Assembly: GCA_002480495.1 (NCBI GenBank)
Contig: DLCG01000019.1
Location: forward strand, 14,698 to 78,697
Length of the DNA stretch: 64,000 nucleotides
DNA from: Rhodobiaceae bacterium UBA7804
Lineage (GTDB): Bacteria; Pseudomonadota; Alphaproteobacteria; Parvibaculales; Parvibaculaceae
Direction: 5' to 3'
Shown: one piece after another, positions 58,947 to 64,000 of the stretch
Numbering within the stretch: the stretch's first letter is position 1
How the letters are laid out: each line of letters opens with the position of its first letter
Notes under the pieces: generated by a model
Seen by the model: only the letters and a program-made list of their open reading frames with translations
What the model was told of the DNA's origin: nothing
Databases searched by the model: none
Made by a program: the position numbers and the translations under genes

Positions 58947-59267
58947 ATGGCGAAGATCACCTATATCGAGCACAACGGCACGGAACACACCATCGATGTC
59001 GAAAGCGGCATGACGGTGATGGAAGGCGCCATCAAGAATTCCATTCCCGGTATCGACGCCGACTGCGGTGGTGCGTGTGCGTGTGCGACCTGCCACGTCT
59101 ATGTCGCGGAAGCATGGAAGGAAAAGGTCGGCCCGGCCGAGAGCATGGAAGAAGACATGCTCGATTTCGCCTTCGACGTGCGCGACAACTCGCGGCTCTC
59201 CTGCCAGATCAAGGTAACGGACGAGCTCGACGGCCTCGTCGTGAACCTGCCCGAGAAGCAGTTCTAG
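58947..59267 (+). CDS. [2Fe-2S] ferredoxin, adrenodoxin type
   Basis: This 106-residue vertebrate-type [2Fe-2S] ferredoxin has a cluster loop DCGGACACATCHVY with the C-x5-C-x2-C pattern (an additional Cys lies within the x5) and the distal Cys in LSCQIKVTDELDGLVV. The acidic interaction helix (AESMEEDMLDFAFDVRDNSRL) fits P450 partners. It is an electron carrier for P450s or dioxygenases or takes part in Fe-S biogenesis. A second homologue and a ferredoxin-NADP reductase lie 0.6-2 kb downstream. A weak RBS (AAGAAAAGCAAG) precedes the ATG at 58947. It is convergent with chorismate mutase. Confidence 0.93.
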   Translation: MAKITYIEHNGTEHTIDVESGMTVMEGAIKNSIPGIDADCGGACACATCHVYVAEAWKEKVGPAESMEEDMLDFAFDVRDNSRLSCQIKVTDELDGLVVNLPEKQF

Positions 59268-59277
59268 ATCGCGCGTC

Positions 59278-59583
59278 TCAGCCGTTCGCGGCTTTCGGAT
59301 TCTTTTCGTCGAACACCGTGAATTCGTGCTCAATCGACTTCTCGATCAGGAGCCGCCACAGCGGTTCCGCGATCGAGCGGGCGAGCCCCGCCTTGTCGGC
59401 CTGCGCCAGCACCTTCTGCACCACGTCCTCGATCCGCGCTTCGTCGCGCACGGCCGAGCGTTCACCCTTGATCACACCGGCCTGTTCGATATAGCCCTGC
59501 CGCTCGGCCAGCAGCTTCACGAGGTCGCGGTCGATCCTGTCGATCTCCTCGCGTACTTCCTGCATCGTGTTGCATTTGACCAT
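59278..59583 (-). CDS. Chorismate mutase, AroQ type
   Basis: This 101-residue all-helical AroQ-class enzyme converts chorismate to prephenate in phenylalanine and tyrosine synthesis. It has the long helix EVREEIDRIDRDLVKLLAERQGYIEQAGVIKGE with the conserved Arg, Asp and Lys residues, ARIEDVVQKVLAQADKAG and the C-terminal helix EPLWRLLIEKSIEHEF. It is monofunctional with no attached prephenate dehydratase. It lies on the opposite strand between two ferredoxin-related genes and ends 10 bp from the first ferredoxin. The role is certain in family, not in regulation. Confidence 0.9.
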   Translation of the reverse strand: MVKCNTMQEVREEIDRIDRDLVKLLAERQGYIEQAGVIKGERSAVRDEARIEDVVQKVLAQADKAGLARSIAEPLWRLLIEKSIEHEFTVFDEKNPKAANG

Positions 59584-59815
59584 TGGGCGTCTCCGGCAGG
59601 CTTTCAGGGGTGCGGCACGAGGTCATGCTGCGGTGCCGCATGCGCTGCGTAAGATAGGCATGGAAGCAACTTTGTCACTGGCAAACAGACAATTTTTTGC
59701 TTGGCGTTGCGGCATCCGGGACCTATATAGACCGGAAAGGTTGTGAAATATAAATAATCACACTTTTTACCCGGTAATTTAAGCCTCGCGCAGGCGAAAC
59801 GACAGGTGGCCGAGA

Positions 59816-60847
59816 ATGACTCAGGAAGCGATCTCGACGGATGTGGTGATCATCGGTGCAGGGCCTTGCGGGCTCTTTGCCGTATTCGAGCTCGGCCTTC
59901 TCGACATGAAGTGCCACCTCATCGACATTCTGGACAAGCCGGGTGGCCAGTGCGCAGAGCTCTATCCGGAGAAGCCGATCTATGACATTCCGGCGCTCCC
60001 TGTCGTCAGCGGTCAGGAGCTCACGGAGCGGCTGATGGAGCAGGCGGCACCTTTCGGTCCGCAGTATCACTACAACGAGATGGTGGAGGAGCTTGAGAAG
60101 CTCGAGGACGGACGCTTCCGCGTGAAGACGGATGGTGGCCTCGTCTTCGAAGCGAAGGTCATCGTCATCGCGGCAGGCGGCGGCAGCTTCCAGCCGAAGA
60201 AACCGCCGATCCCCGGCATCGAGGCCTATGAAGGCAAGTCAGTGTTCTATTCGGTCAAGCGGATGGAGAACTTCCGCAACAAGAAGGTGCTTATCTCCGG
60301 TGGCGGCGACAGCGCGCTCGACTGGACGATCAATCTTCAGCCTGTCGTGCAGTCGATGCAGCTCATCCACCGCCGCGACGGCTTCCGTGCCGCGCCGGAC
60401 AGCGTCAACAAGATGCATGCGCTCGTGGAAGAGAAGAAGATGCAGTTCCATCTCGGCCAGATCACGGCGCTGCATGGCGACAATGGTCAGCTCACCGGCG
60501 TGACCGCAAAGGGCAATGACGGCCAGGATTATGAGATCGAGTGCGACACGCTGCTGCCGTTCTTCGGCCTCACGATGAAGCTCGGGCCGATCGCGAATTG
60601 GGGCCTCAATCTCCACGAGAACCTCATCCCGGTCGATACGGAGAAGTTCCAGACCAGCGAACCGGGCATTTTCGCCATTGGTGACATCAACACCTATCCG
60701 GGCAAGCTGAAGCTCATTCTCTCGGGTTTCCACGAAGCGGCGCTCATGGCGCAGGCCGCATTCAAATATGCAAACCCGGATGCGAAGGTGACGTTCCAGT
60801 ACACAACGTCGTCGACCAGCCTGCAGAAGAAGCTCGGCGTCGCCTGA
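59816..60847 (+). CDS. Ferredoxin-NADP(+) reductase, TrxR-like type
   Basis: This 343-residue flavoprotein of the thioredoxin-reductase-like FNR group has the FAD motif VVIIGAGPCGLFAVFELGLLDMKCHLIDILDKPGGQCAELYPEKPIYDIP at 9-58 and the NADPH motif KVLISGGGDSALDWTINLQPVVQSMQLIHRRDGFRAA at 152-190. Its C-terminal part has GIFAIGDINTYPGKLKLILSGFHEAALMAQAAFKY. No CxxC redox disulfide is present, so it is an FNR and not TrxR. It is the likely partner for the two ferredoxins here. The next gene, a ferredoxin, starts 26 bp downstream. Confidence 0.95.
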   Translation: MTQEAISTDVVIIGAGPCGLFAVFELGLLDMKCHLIDILDKPGGQCAELYPEKPIYDIPALPVVSGQELTERLMEQAAPFGPQYHYNEMVEELEKLEDGRFRVKTDGGLVFEAKVIVIAAGGGSFQPKKPPIPGIEAYEGKSVFYSVKRMENFRNKKVLISGGGDSALDWTINLQPVVQSMQLIHRRDGFRAAPDSVNKMHALVEEKKMQFHLGQITALHGDNGQLTGVTAKGNDGQDYEIECDTLLPFFGLTMKLGPIANWGLNLHENLIPVDTEKFQTSEPGIFAIGDINTYPGKLKLILSGFHEAALMAQAAFKYANPDAKVTFQYTTSSTSLQKKLGVA

Positions 60848-60873
60848 CGCTTCCACGATGTCTGGAGTTTGTA

Positions 60874-61197
60874 ATGCGTATCATCCTTGTGGACGGTAAG
60901 GGCTGCGAGCATGAGCTTGAGGCCGTTGAAGGCTGGCGGGTGATGGAGATCATCCGTGATTACGGCTTTCCCATTGTTGCTGAATGCGGTGGGGCATGCG
61001 CCTGCGGTACGTGTCAGGTAGAAGTCGACCCTGAGTGGGCATCGAAACTGCACGAGCCGCGCGAGGACGAGCTCGACCAGCTTGACCAGAATTATGGCGG
61101 TGAGTGGTCGCGCCTTTCCTGCCAGCTCATCATGACGCCGGAACTCGATGGGCTTCGTGTTCGTCTCGCCGATATTGCGATCCGCGAAGCGGCCTGA
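60874..61197 (+). CDS. [2Fe-2S] ferredoxin, adrenodoxin type (second copy)
   Basis: This 107-residue [2Fe-2S] ferredoxin has cluster motif ECGGACACGTCQVE (C-x5-C-x2-C with the extra Cys) and the distal Cys in RLSCQLIMTPELDGLRV. It is related to the ferredoxin at 58947 but clearly divergent outside the loop. It follows the FNR gene by 26 bp and is probably on the same transcript. A terminator-like hairpin lies 25 bp after the stop. Together with the FNR it can supply electrons to a P450 or Rieske-type oxygenase. Confidence 0.95.
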   Translation: MRIILVDGKGCEHELEAVEGWRVMEIIRDYGFPIVAECGGACACGTCQVEVDPEWASKLHEPREDELDQLDQNYGGEWSRLSCQLIMTPELDGLRVRLADIAIREAA

Positions 61198-61221
61198 TTT
61201 CTCCTTCGAGCCTCACTGGAC

Positions 61222-61267
61222 AAGCCCTCCATATCTCTGCCAACAATGCGGAAGTGGAGGGTTTTTT
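61222..61267 (+). terminator. Terminator after the second ferredoxin gene, overlapping the next ribosome site
   Basis: AAGCCCTCCA (61222-61231) pairs with TGGAGGG (61255-61261) and TTT, followed by TTTTTT. The 23-base loop contains a short inner stem. The downstream gene's Shine-Dalgarno GGAGG lies inside the 3' arm. Confidence 0.6.
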
Positions 61268-61268
61268 C

Positions 61269-61670
61269 TTGCGCCTTATTTCTTTTATCACCTGTCTTCT
61301 CACCGCGCTCTTTCTTGTAGCGCCGTCTTTTGCGGAGCCTCCCGAAGCTGTCGAAACCAACCTCTATTTCGGGCTGGCGCTCGAAGCGGGCGGTGAGGTG
61401 AGCGAGCTCGAGTGGAGCGCCTTTCTCATGGAGGAAGTCACGCCGCGTTTCCCTGACGGCTTCACCGTCGTCGATGCCTATGGGCAATGGCGCGATCCTT
61501 CGCTTGCCGATGCACCAGTCATCCGCGAGAAAACGAAACTCCTCATCGTCGTGCATCCCGGCACGGCAGAGACGGACGAGGCGATTACGGAAATCAAGTC
61601 GCTCTATAAATCGCGCTTTGATCAGAAATCTGTCTTTCATACGGATGCACCCGTCCGCATCGTGGAGTAG
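61269..61670 (+). CDS. DUF3574-like exported small protein
   Basis: This 133-residue protein, from a TTG start at 61269, has a hydrophobic signal segment (LRLISFITCLLTALFLVAPSFA, cleavage near FAEP). The mature domain is ETNLYFGLALEAGGEVSELEWSAFLMEEVTPRFPDGFTVVDAYGQWRDP and KTKLLIVVHPGTAETDEAITEIKSLYKSRFDQKSVFHTDAPVRIVE. The EW...F and FxxGF pattern matches DUF3574. The RBS GGAGG lies 8 bases before the TTG, inside the terminator hairpin of the previous gene. Function is unknown. Confidence 0.75.
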   Translation: MRLISFITCLLTALFLVAPSFAEPPEAVETNLYFGLALEAGGEVSELEWSAFLMEEVTPRFPDGFTVVDAYGQWRDPSLADAPVIREKTKLLIVVHPGTAETDEAITEIKSLYKSRFDQKSVFHTDAPVRIVE

Positions 61671-61680
61671 TCTCCGCTTC

Positions 61681-62535
61681 ATGTTGGCAGCATCCGTACC
61701 CGTAGAAAGAAGTTTCGAGATCTGGCCAGGCAGATTGTCCTTCGCCGCGGGCGGCCCCGGTGCGCGCGAGGCGCTCGACGTCGCGACCGATGTCGCCCGC
61801 GATCTTGCCCGAGCCGTAATCGAGGATGCGGAACTTCTCGTGAAAGGCGGCGATGTTCTGCCGCGCGGGATTGCAGGCCGTCACGCGCTTGAGGCCGTGG
61901 CGCCGTTCCGCGATGTGCAGGGCGGTGATCTGCCGCCTTCGCTTGCGGCTCTGCCCGGCGCGATCTGCGATACCGTGCTCGATGCCATGCGCTGTGCGGC
62001 GGGCGAGACGGAATTCGCCATTGTCGCGCTCGGCAACGCGGCGGCGATCTATCAGGAGTCGGGTATCGCCATACCGCCCGATGCGGACATGCCGCCCGTC
62101 CTTGCAGAGTTTGCACGTGCGCTCGGGCCTGGCATCGAGGGAGGTGTGGCGCTTGGTGGTATTCATTCCTCGATGCCAACATGCGGCGCGCTCGATATGG
62201 TGGCCGTTCAGTCGAAAAGCGCGGCTCATGCGGGTTTTGCCGCGGTGCATGTTGCGGATGCTGCGGCGGCGGGTTTCTCACCACCCAGGGACGGCATGCC
62301 GCGAGATCGTCTGTTCGCAGCGGGCTGGTCCGGACGCGTCGTTGCCTGCGCGCCTGGCCTCGTCGAACCGGAGCTGATCTGGGACACCTTGTCGGCCGCT
62401 GTCCGCCGGGCATCTTCGCTCCGAGACAGGCGGTTGCTCTCCGCGGCGGCACTTGGTTTCAAGGGACGCGGCCGTACAATCGGCCCAGTCGAGGGTGACC
62501 GGCTCTTGCGGTTCGGTGTTTCGGAGTGGCGTTAG
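61681..62535 (+). CDS. Conserved hypothetical protein
   Basis: I do not recognise this 284-residue protein. It has an Ala/Gly-rich, probably alpha/beta, sequence with LSFAAGGPGAREALDVATDVARDLARAVIEDAELLV, DLPPSLAALPGAICDTVLDAMRCAAGETEFAIVALGNAAAIYQESG, GGIHSSMPTCGALDMVAVQSKSAAHAGFAAVHVAD and RVVACAPGLVEPELIWDTLSAAVRRASSLRDRRLLSAA. No transmembrane helix, signal peptide or catalytic motif is clear. The ATG at 61681 starts directly at the end of the previous gene (10 bp after its stop). It is probably co-transcribed with DUF3574. Confidence 0.6.
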   Translation: MLAASVPVERSFEIWPGRLSFAAGGPGAREALDVATDVARDLARAVIEDAELLVKGGDVLPRGIAGRHALEAVAPFRDVQGGDLPPSLAALPGAICDTVLDAMRCAAGETEFAIVALGNAAAIYQESGIAIPPDADMPPVLAEFARALGPGIEGGVALGGIHSSMPTCGALDMVAVQSKSAAHAGFAAVHVADAAAAGFSPPRDGMPRDRLFAAGWSGRVVACAPGLVEPELIWDTLSAAVRRASSLRDRRLLSAAALGFKGRGRTIGPVEGDRLLRFGVSEWR

Positions 62536-62585
62536 ACGAGGGGTAGCGCCATACTCTCGGCAAAACGCCAAGGGGAGGATCGTCC

Positions 62586-63203
62586 ATGGGTTTCTACGAA
62601 CGCCGCATTGTGCCACATATCATCAATTGTGCCTGCGGCACCAAGCCGATCCGTTATCAGCGCAAGAAAGTCGTGCCGATGGCGGAAGGCACGGTGCTTG
62701 AAATAGGCATCGGCACAGGCCTCAATCTTCCCTATTACGATTCCTCGAAAGTGACGAAGGTTATCGGCCTCGACCCGTCCGAGGAGTCTTGGAAGCTTGC
62801 GGGGGAACGAGCGAAGGATCTCTCTTTTCCGGTCGAGTTCATCGGGCTGCCGGGCGAGCAGATACCGCTCGACGACAAGAGCGTCGACACGGTGCTCTGC
62901 ACTTTTAGCCTTTGCACCATTCCCGATCCGGTAAAAGCGTTGGAAGGCATGCGCCGTGTGCTGAGGCCGGGCGGCAAGCTCGTCTTCTGCGAGCATGGCG
63001 CTGCGCCGGATAGCGATGTTGCCCGCTGGCAGGACCGGATCAATCCCGTGTGGAAGGTTCTCTTTGGCGGCTGTAACCTCAATCGCCGCATGCCTTCTCT
63101 GATCGAGGAGGGCGGGTTTCACATTGCCGACCTGCAGTCGATGTATCTGCCTTCCACGCCGCGCTTTGCTGGTTTCAATTACTGGGGCGTCGCGCAGGCC
63201 TGA
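62586..63203 (+). CDS. Class I SAM-dependent methyltransferase (phosphatidylethanolamine/METTL7-like)
   Basis: This 205-residue methyltransferase has GTVLEIGIGTGLNLPYY (38-52), KVIGLDPSEESWKLAGERAKDL and VDTVLCTFSLCTIPDPVKALEGMRRVLRPGGKLVFCEHG. A C-terminal WKVLFGGCNLNRRMPSLIEEGGFHI follows. The CEHG-WKxxxGGCxLxR pattern is the METTL7 or phospholipid N-methyltransferase-like group, so a lipid acceptor is plausible. AGGGGAGGATCGTCC precedes the ATG at 62586. It is co-directional with the sulfotransferase 20 bp downstream. Confidence 0.85.
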   Translation: MGFYERRIVPHIINCACGTKPIRYQRKKVVPMAEGTVLEIGIGTGLNLPYYDSSKVTKVIGLDPSEESWKLAGERAKDLSFPVEFIGLPGEQIPLDDKSVDTVLCTFSLCTIPDPVKALEGMRRVLRPGGKLVFCEHGAAPDSDVARWQDRINPVWKVLFGGCNLNRRMPSLIEEGGFHIADLQSMYLPSTPRFAGFNYWGVAQA

Positions 63204-63223
63204 GAAGCGATACGGAGATTACG

Positions 63224-63838
63224 ATGTCGTTGTCGGTGATAGGTGCCGGGTTCGGCCGTACGGGAACTCTTTCGCTCAAATTGGCGCTTGAACAGCTTGG
63301 CTTCGCACCCTGTCATCACATGATGGAGGTTTTCGCCAATCCGGGGCAGGCGCCGGTCTGGCTCTCTGCCGCAAAAGGCGAAGAGGTCGATTGGAGCGAG
63401 TTGCTGGCGGATTACAAGGCCAGTGTCGATTGGCCTAGCTGCCATTTCTGGCGCGATCTTGCGACGCACTATCCGGAAGCGAAGGTAATCCTTTCAACGC
63501 GCGATCCGCGGCGCTGGTACAAGAGCATTTCGGAAACGATCTTCCCTGCCATGGCAGGCGAAATGCCCGGTGAGGGAGGCGCGGCCGATGTCATCTCGAT
63601 GGCGCGGCATATCGTCAGCGAAAAGACCTTTGGCGGCAGAACCGATGAAGCTCATGTTCTCGATGTGCTGGCGCGTCATGAGGCGGAAGTGAAGCGGACG
63701 GTCCCCGCCGGGCGCCTCCTCGTCTTCAATGTCGCGGAAGGCTGGGGGCCGCTTTGCCGTTTCCTTGAGGTGCCGGTCCCCGATATGCCTTTTCCGCGGA
63801 CCAATTCCAGCGAAGAGTTTCGGGCTCGGCTGAAATAG
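63224..63838 (+). CDS. Sulfotransferase family protein (NAD-epimerase-like Sulfotransfer_4 group)
   Basis: This 204-residue P-loop protein has the 5' phosphosulfate motif VIGAGFGRTGTLSLKLALEQLGF at residues 5-27. The 3' phosphate-binding segment is KVILSTRDPRRWYKSIS near residue 98. AHVLDVLARHEAEVKRTVPAGRLLVFNVAEGWGPLCRFL matches the Sulfotransfer_4 group. It would transfer sulfate from PAPS to an alcohol or amine, and the substrate is unknown. The ATG at 63224 has a weak RBS (GGAGATTACG). It ends before the SOS-controlled gene at the right edge. Confidence 0.82.
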   Translation: MSLSVIGAGFGRTGTLSLKLALEQLGFAPCHHMMEVFANPGQAPVWLSAAKGEEVDWSELLADYKASVDWPSCHFWRDLATHYPEAKVILSTRDPRRWYKSISETIFPAMAGEMPGEGGAADVISMARHIVSEKTFGGRTDEAHVLDVLARHEAEVKRTVPAGRLLVFNVAEGWGPLCRFLEVPVPDMPFPRTNSSEEFRARLK

Positions 63839-63875
63839 CCGGGTGTTGGCTTGACCCGTTTGCTTCCCTTGTTTA

Positions 63876-63890
63876 GAACAAAAAGAGAAC
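63876..63890 (+). promoter_or_regulatory. LexA box, alphaproteobacterial type
   Basis: GAACAAAAAGAGAAC is GAAC-N7-GAAC, the direct-repeat LexA site of alphaproteobacteria. It lies 13 bp upstream of the ATG at 63904 and overlaps the -10 region of a possible promoter (TTGACC at 63851-63856, spacer 17, TAGAAC at 63874-63879). This marks the downstream gene as SOS-regulated. Confidence 0.8.
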
Positions 63891-63903
63891 ATTCGGGGTT
63901 GCC

Positions 63904-64000
63904 ATGCTTCAAGCCGAGAAAAATCGCGTTATCGCCGAGTTGAAAGCACGGATTGCCAATCATGAATCTGGGGCTGAAACGGAAAGGCCGTCTTTTCTGC
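63904..64000 (+). CDS. imuA: SOS-regulated gene, probably imuA (3' end outside window)
   Basis: Only 32 codons are visible: MLQAEKNRVIAELKARIANH and then ESGAETERPSFL. The helical start with LKARIANHE is consistent with the short N-terminal lead of ImuA, the RecA-like partner in the alphaproteobacterial mutagenesis cassette imuA-imuB-dnaE2. Its best support is the LexA box just upstream. The identification rests on context plus a weak N-terminal resemblance, so other SOS genes are possible. The gene runs off the right edge. Confidence 0.5.
   Translation, partial: MLQAEKNRVIAELKARIANHESGAETERPSFL

Noticed and set aside
59584..59815. A promoter call (TATATA near 59724) upstream of the FNR gene
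   Set aside because: A TATATA-like word exists, but no -35 element sits at a usual spacing, so no promoter is asserted.

Overview
The window looks like chromosomal DNA from a free-living, GC-rich alphaproteobacterium. Pointers are the mreB-mreC-mreD-mrdA-rodA order, an ilvC tail of the short class I type, an alphaproteobacterial CheZ-like protein, a STAS-fused MlaE, a LexA box of the GAAC-N7-GAAC type at the right edge and CtrA-like TTAACCA motifs. The mix of a P450 with rubredoxins, adrenodoxin-type ferredoxins, a TauD-type dioxygenase and several oxidoreductases suggests a hydrocarbon- or lipid-degrading organism. A Parvibaculum-like bacterium is my best guess, by inference only. No prophage, transposase, plasmid gene or CRISPR array was seen.

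Layout. 1-8.3 kb: end of ilvC, an Asp/Glu racemase-like protein, a globin, a lipase-like hydrolase, a zinc-sensing ArsR regulator with a zinc efflux CDF transporter, purT, a Ca/Na antiporter and a LysR regulator. 8.8-14.5 kb: the rod-shape operon mreBCD-mrdA-mrdB, followed by tRNA-Lys(CTT). 14.7-20.6 kb: a PhyH-type dioxygenase, a lipoprotein hydrolase, an RhlE-type helicase with a structured leader, CorA, a histidine phosphatase and a CheZ-like protein. 20.6-24.4 kb: two methyltransferases, an alpha/alpha-barrel protein and a GT4 glycosyltransferase, a probable glycolipid or polysaccharide locus. 24.6-30.4 kb: an NTF2-like protein, a Tat-exported molybdopterin oxidoreductase with a membrane cytochrome b, an epoxide-hydrolase-like protein and an FAD monooxygenase behind a TetR-style palindrome.

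30.4-38.3 kb: a catabolic island of rubredoxin, P450, rubredoxin, CrtC-like protein, APH-like kinase, unknown protein, MFS carrier, TauD dioxygenase and MDR oxidoreductase. 38.3-46.5 kb: a dipeptide epimerase, a two-component system divergent from an autotransporter with an AT-rich promoter, and a CHASE2 'adenylate cyclase' that has lost catalytic residues. 46.9-55.1 kb: a ferritin-like protein, cytochrome c, the Mla lipid-transport operon, and a long coiled-coil membrane protein divergent from an Hpt protein. 55.4-64 kb: an FAD dehydrogenase, a 634 bp spacer with ten related TTATCCCCGG-like motifs, a formylglycine-type sulfatase/phosphonate hydrolase, two [2Fe-2S] ferredoxins around a ferredoxin-NADP reductase, chorismate mutase, a methyltransferase, a sulfotransferase and the SOS-controlled start of a gene that is probably imuA.

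The best candidates for new biology are the rubredoxin-P450-rubredoxin island, the pseudo-cyclase, the CheZ homologue with swapped catalytic residues, the motif-dense spacer at 56.8-57.2 kb and the operator-like palindromes that have no local regulator.
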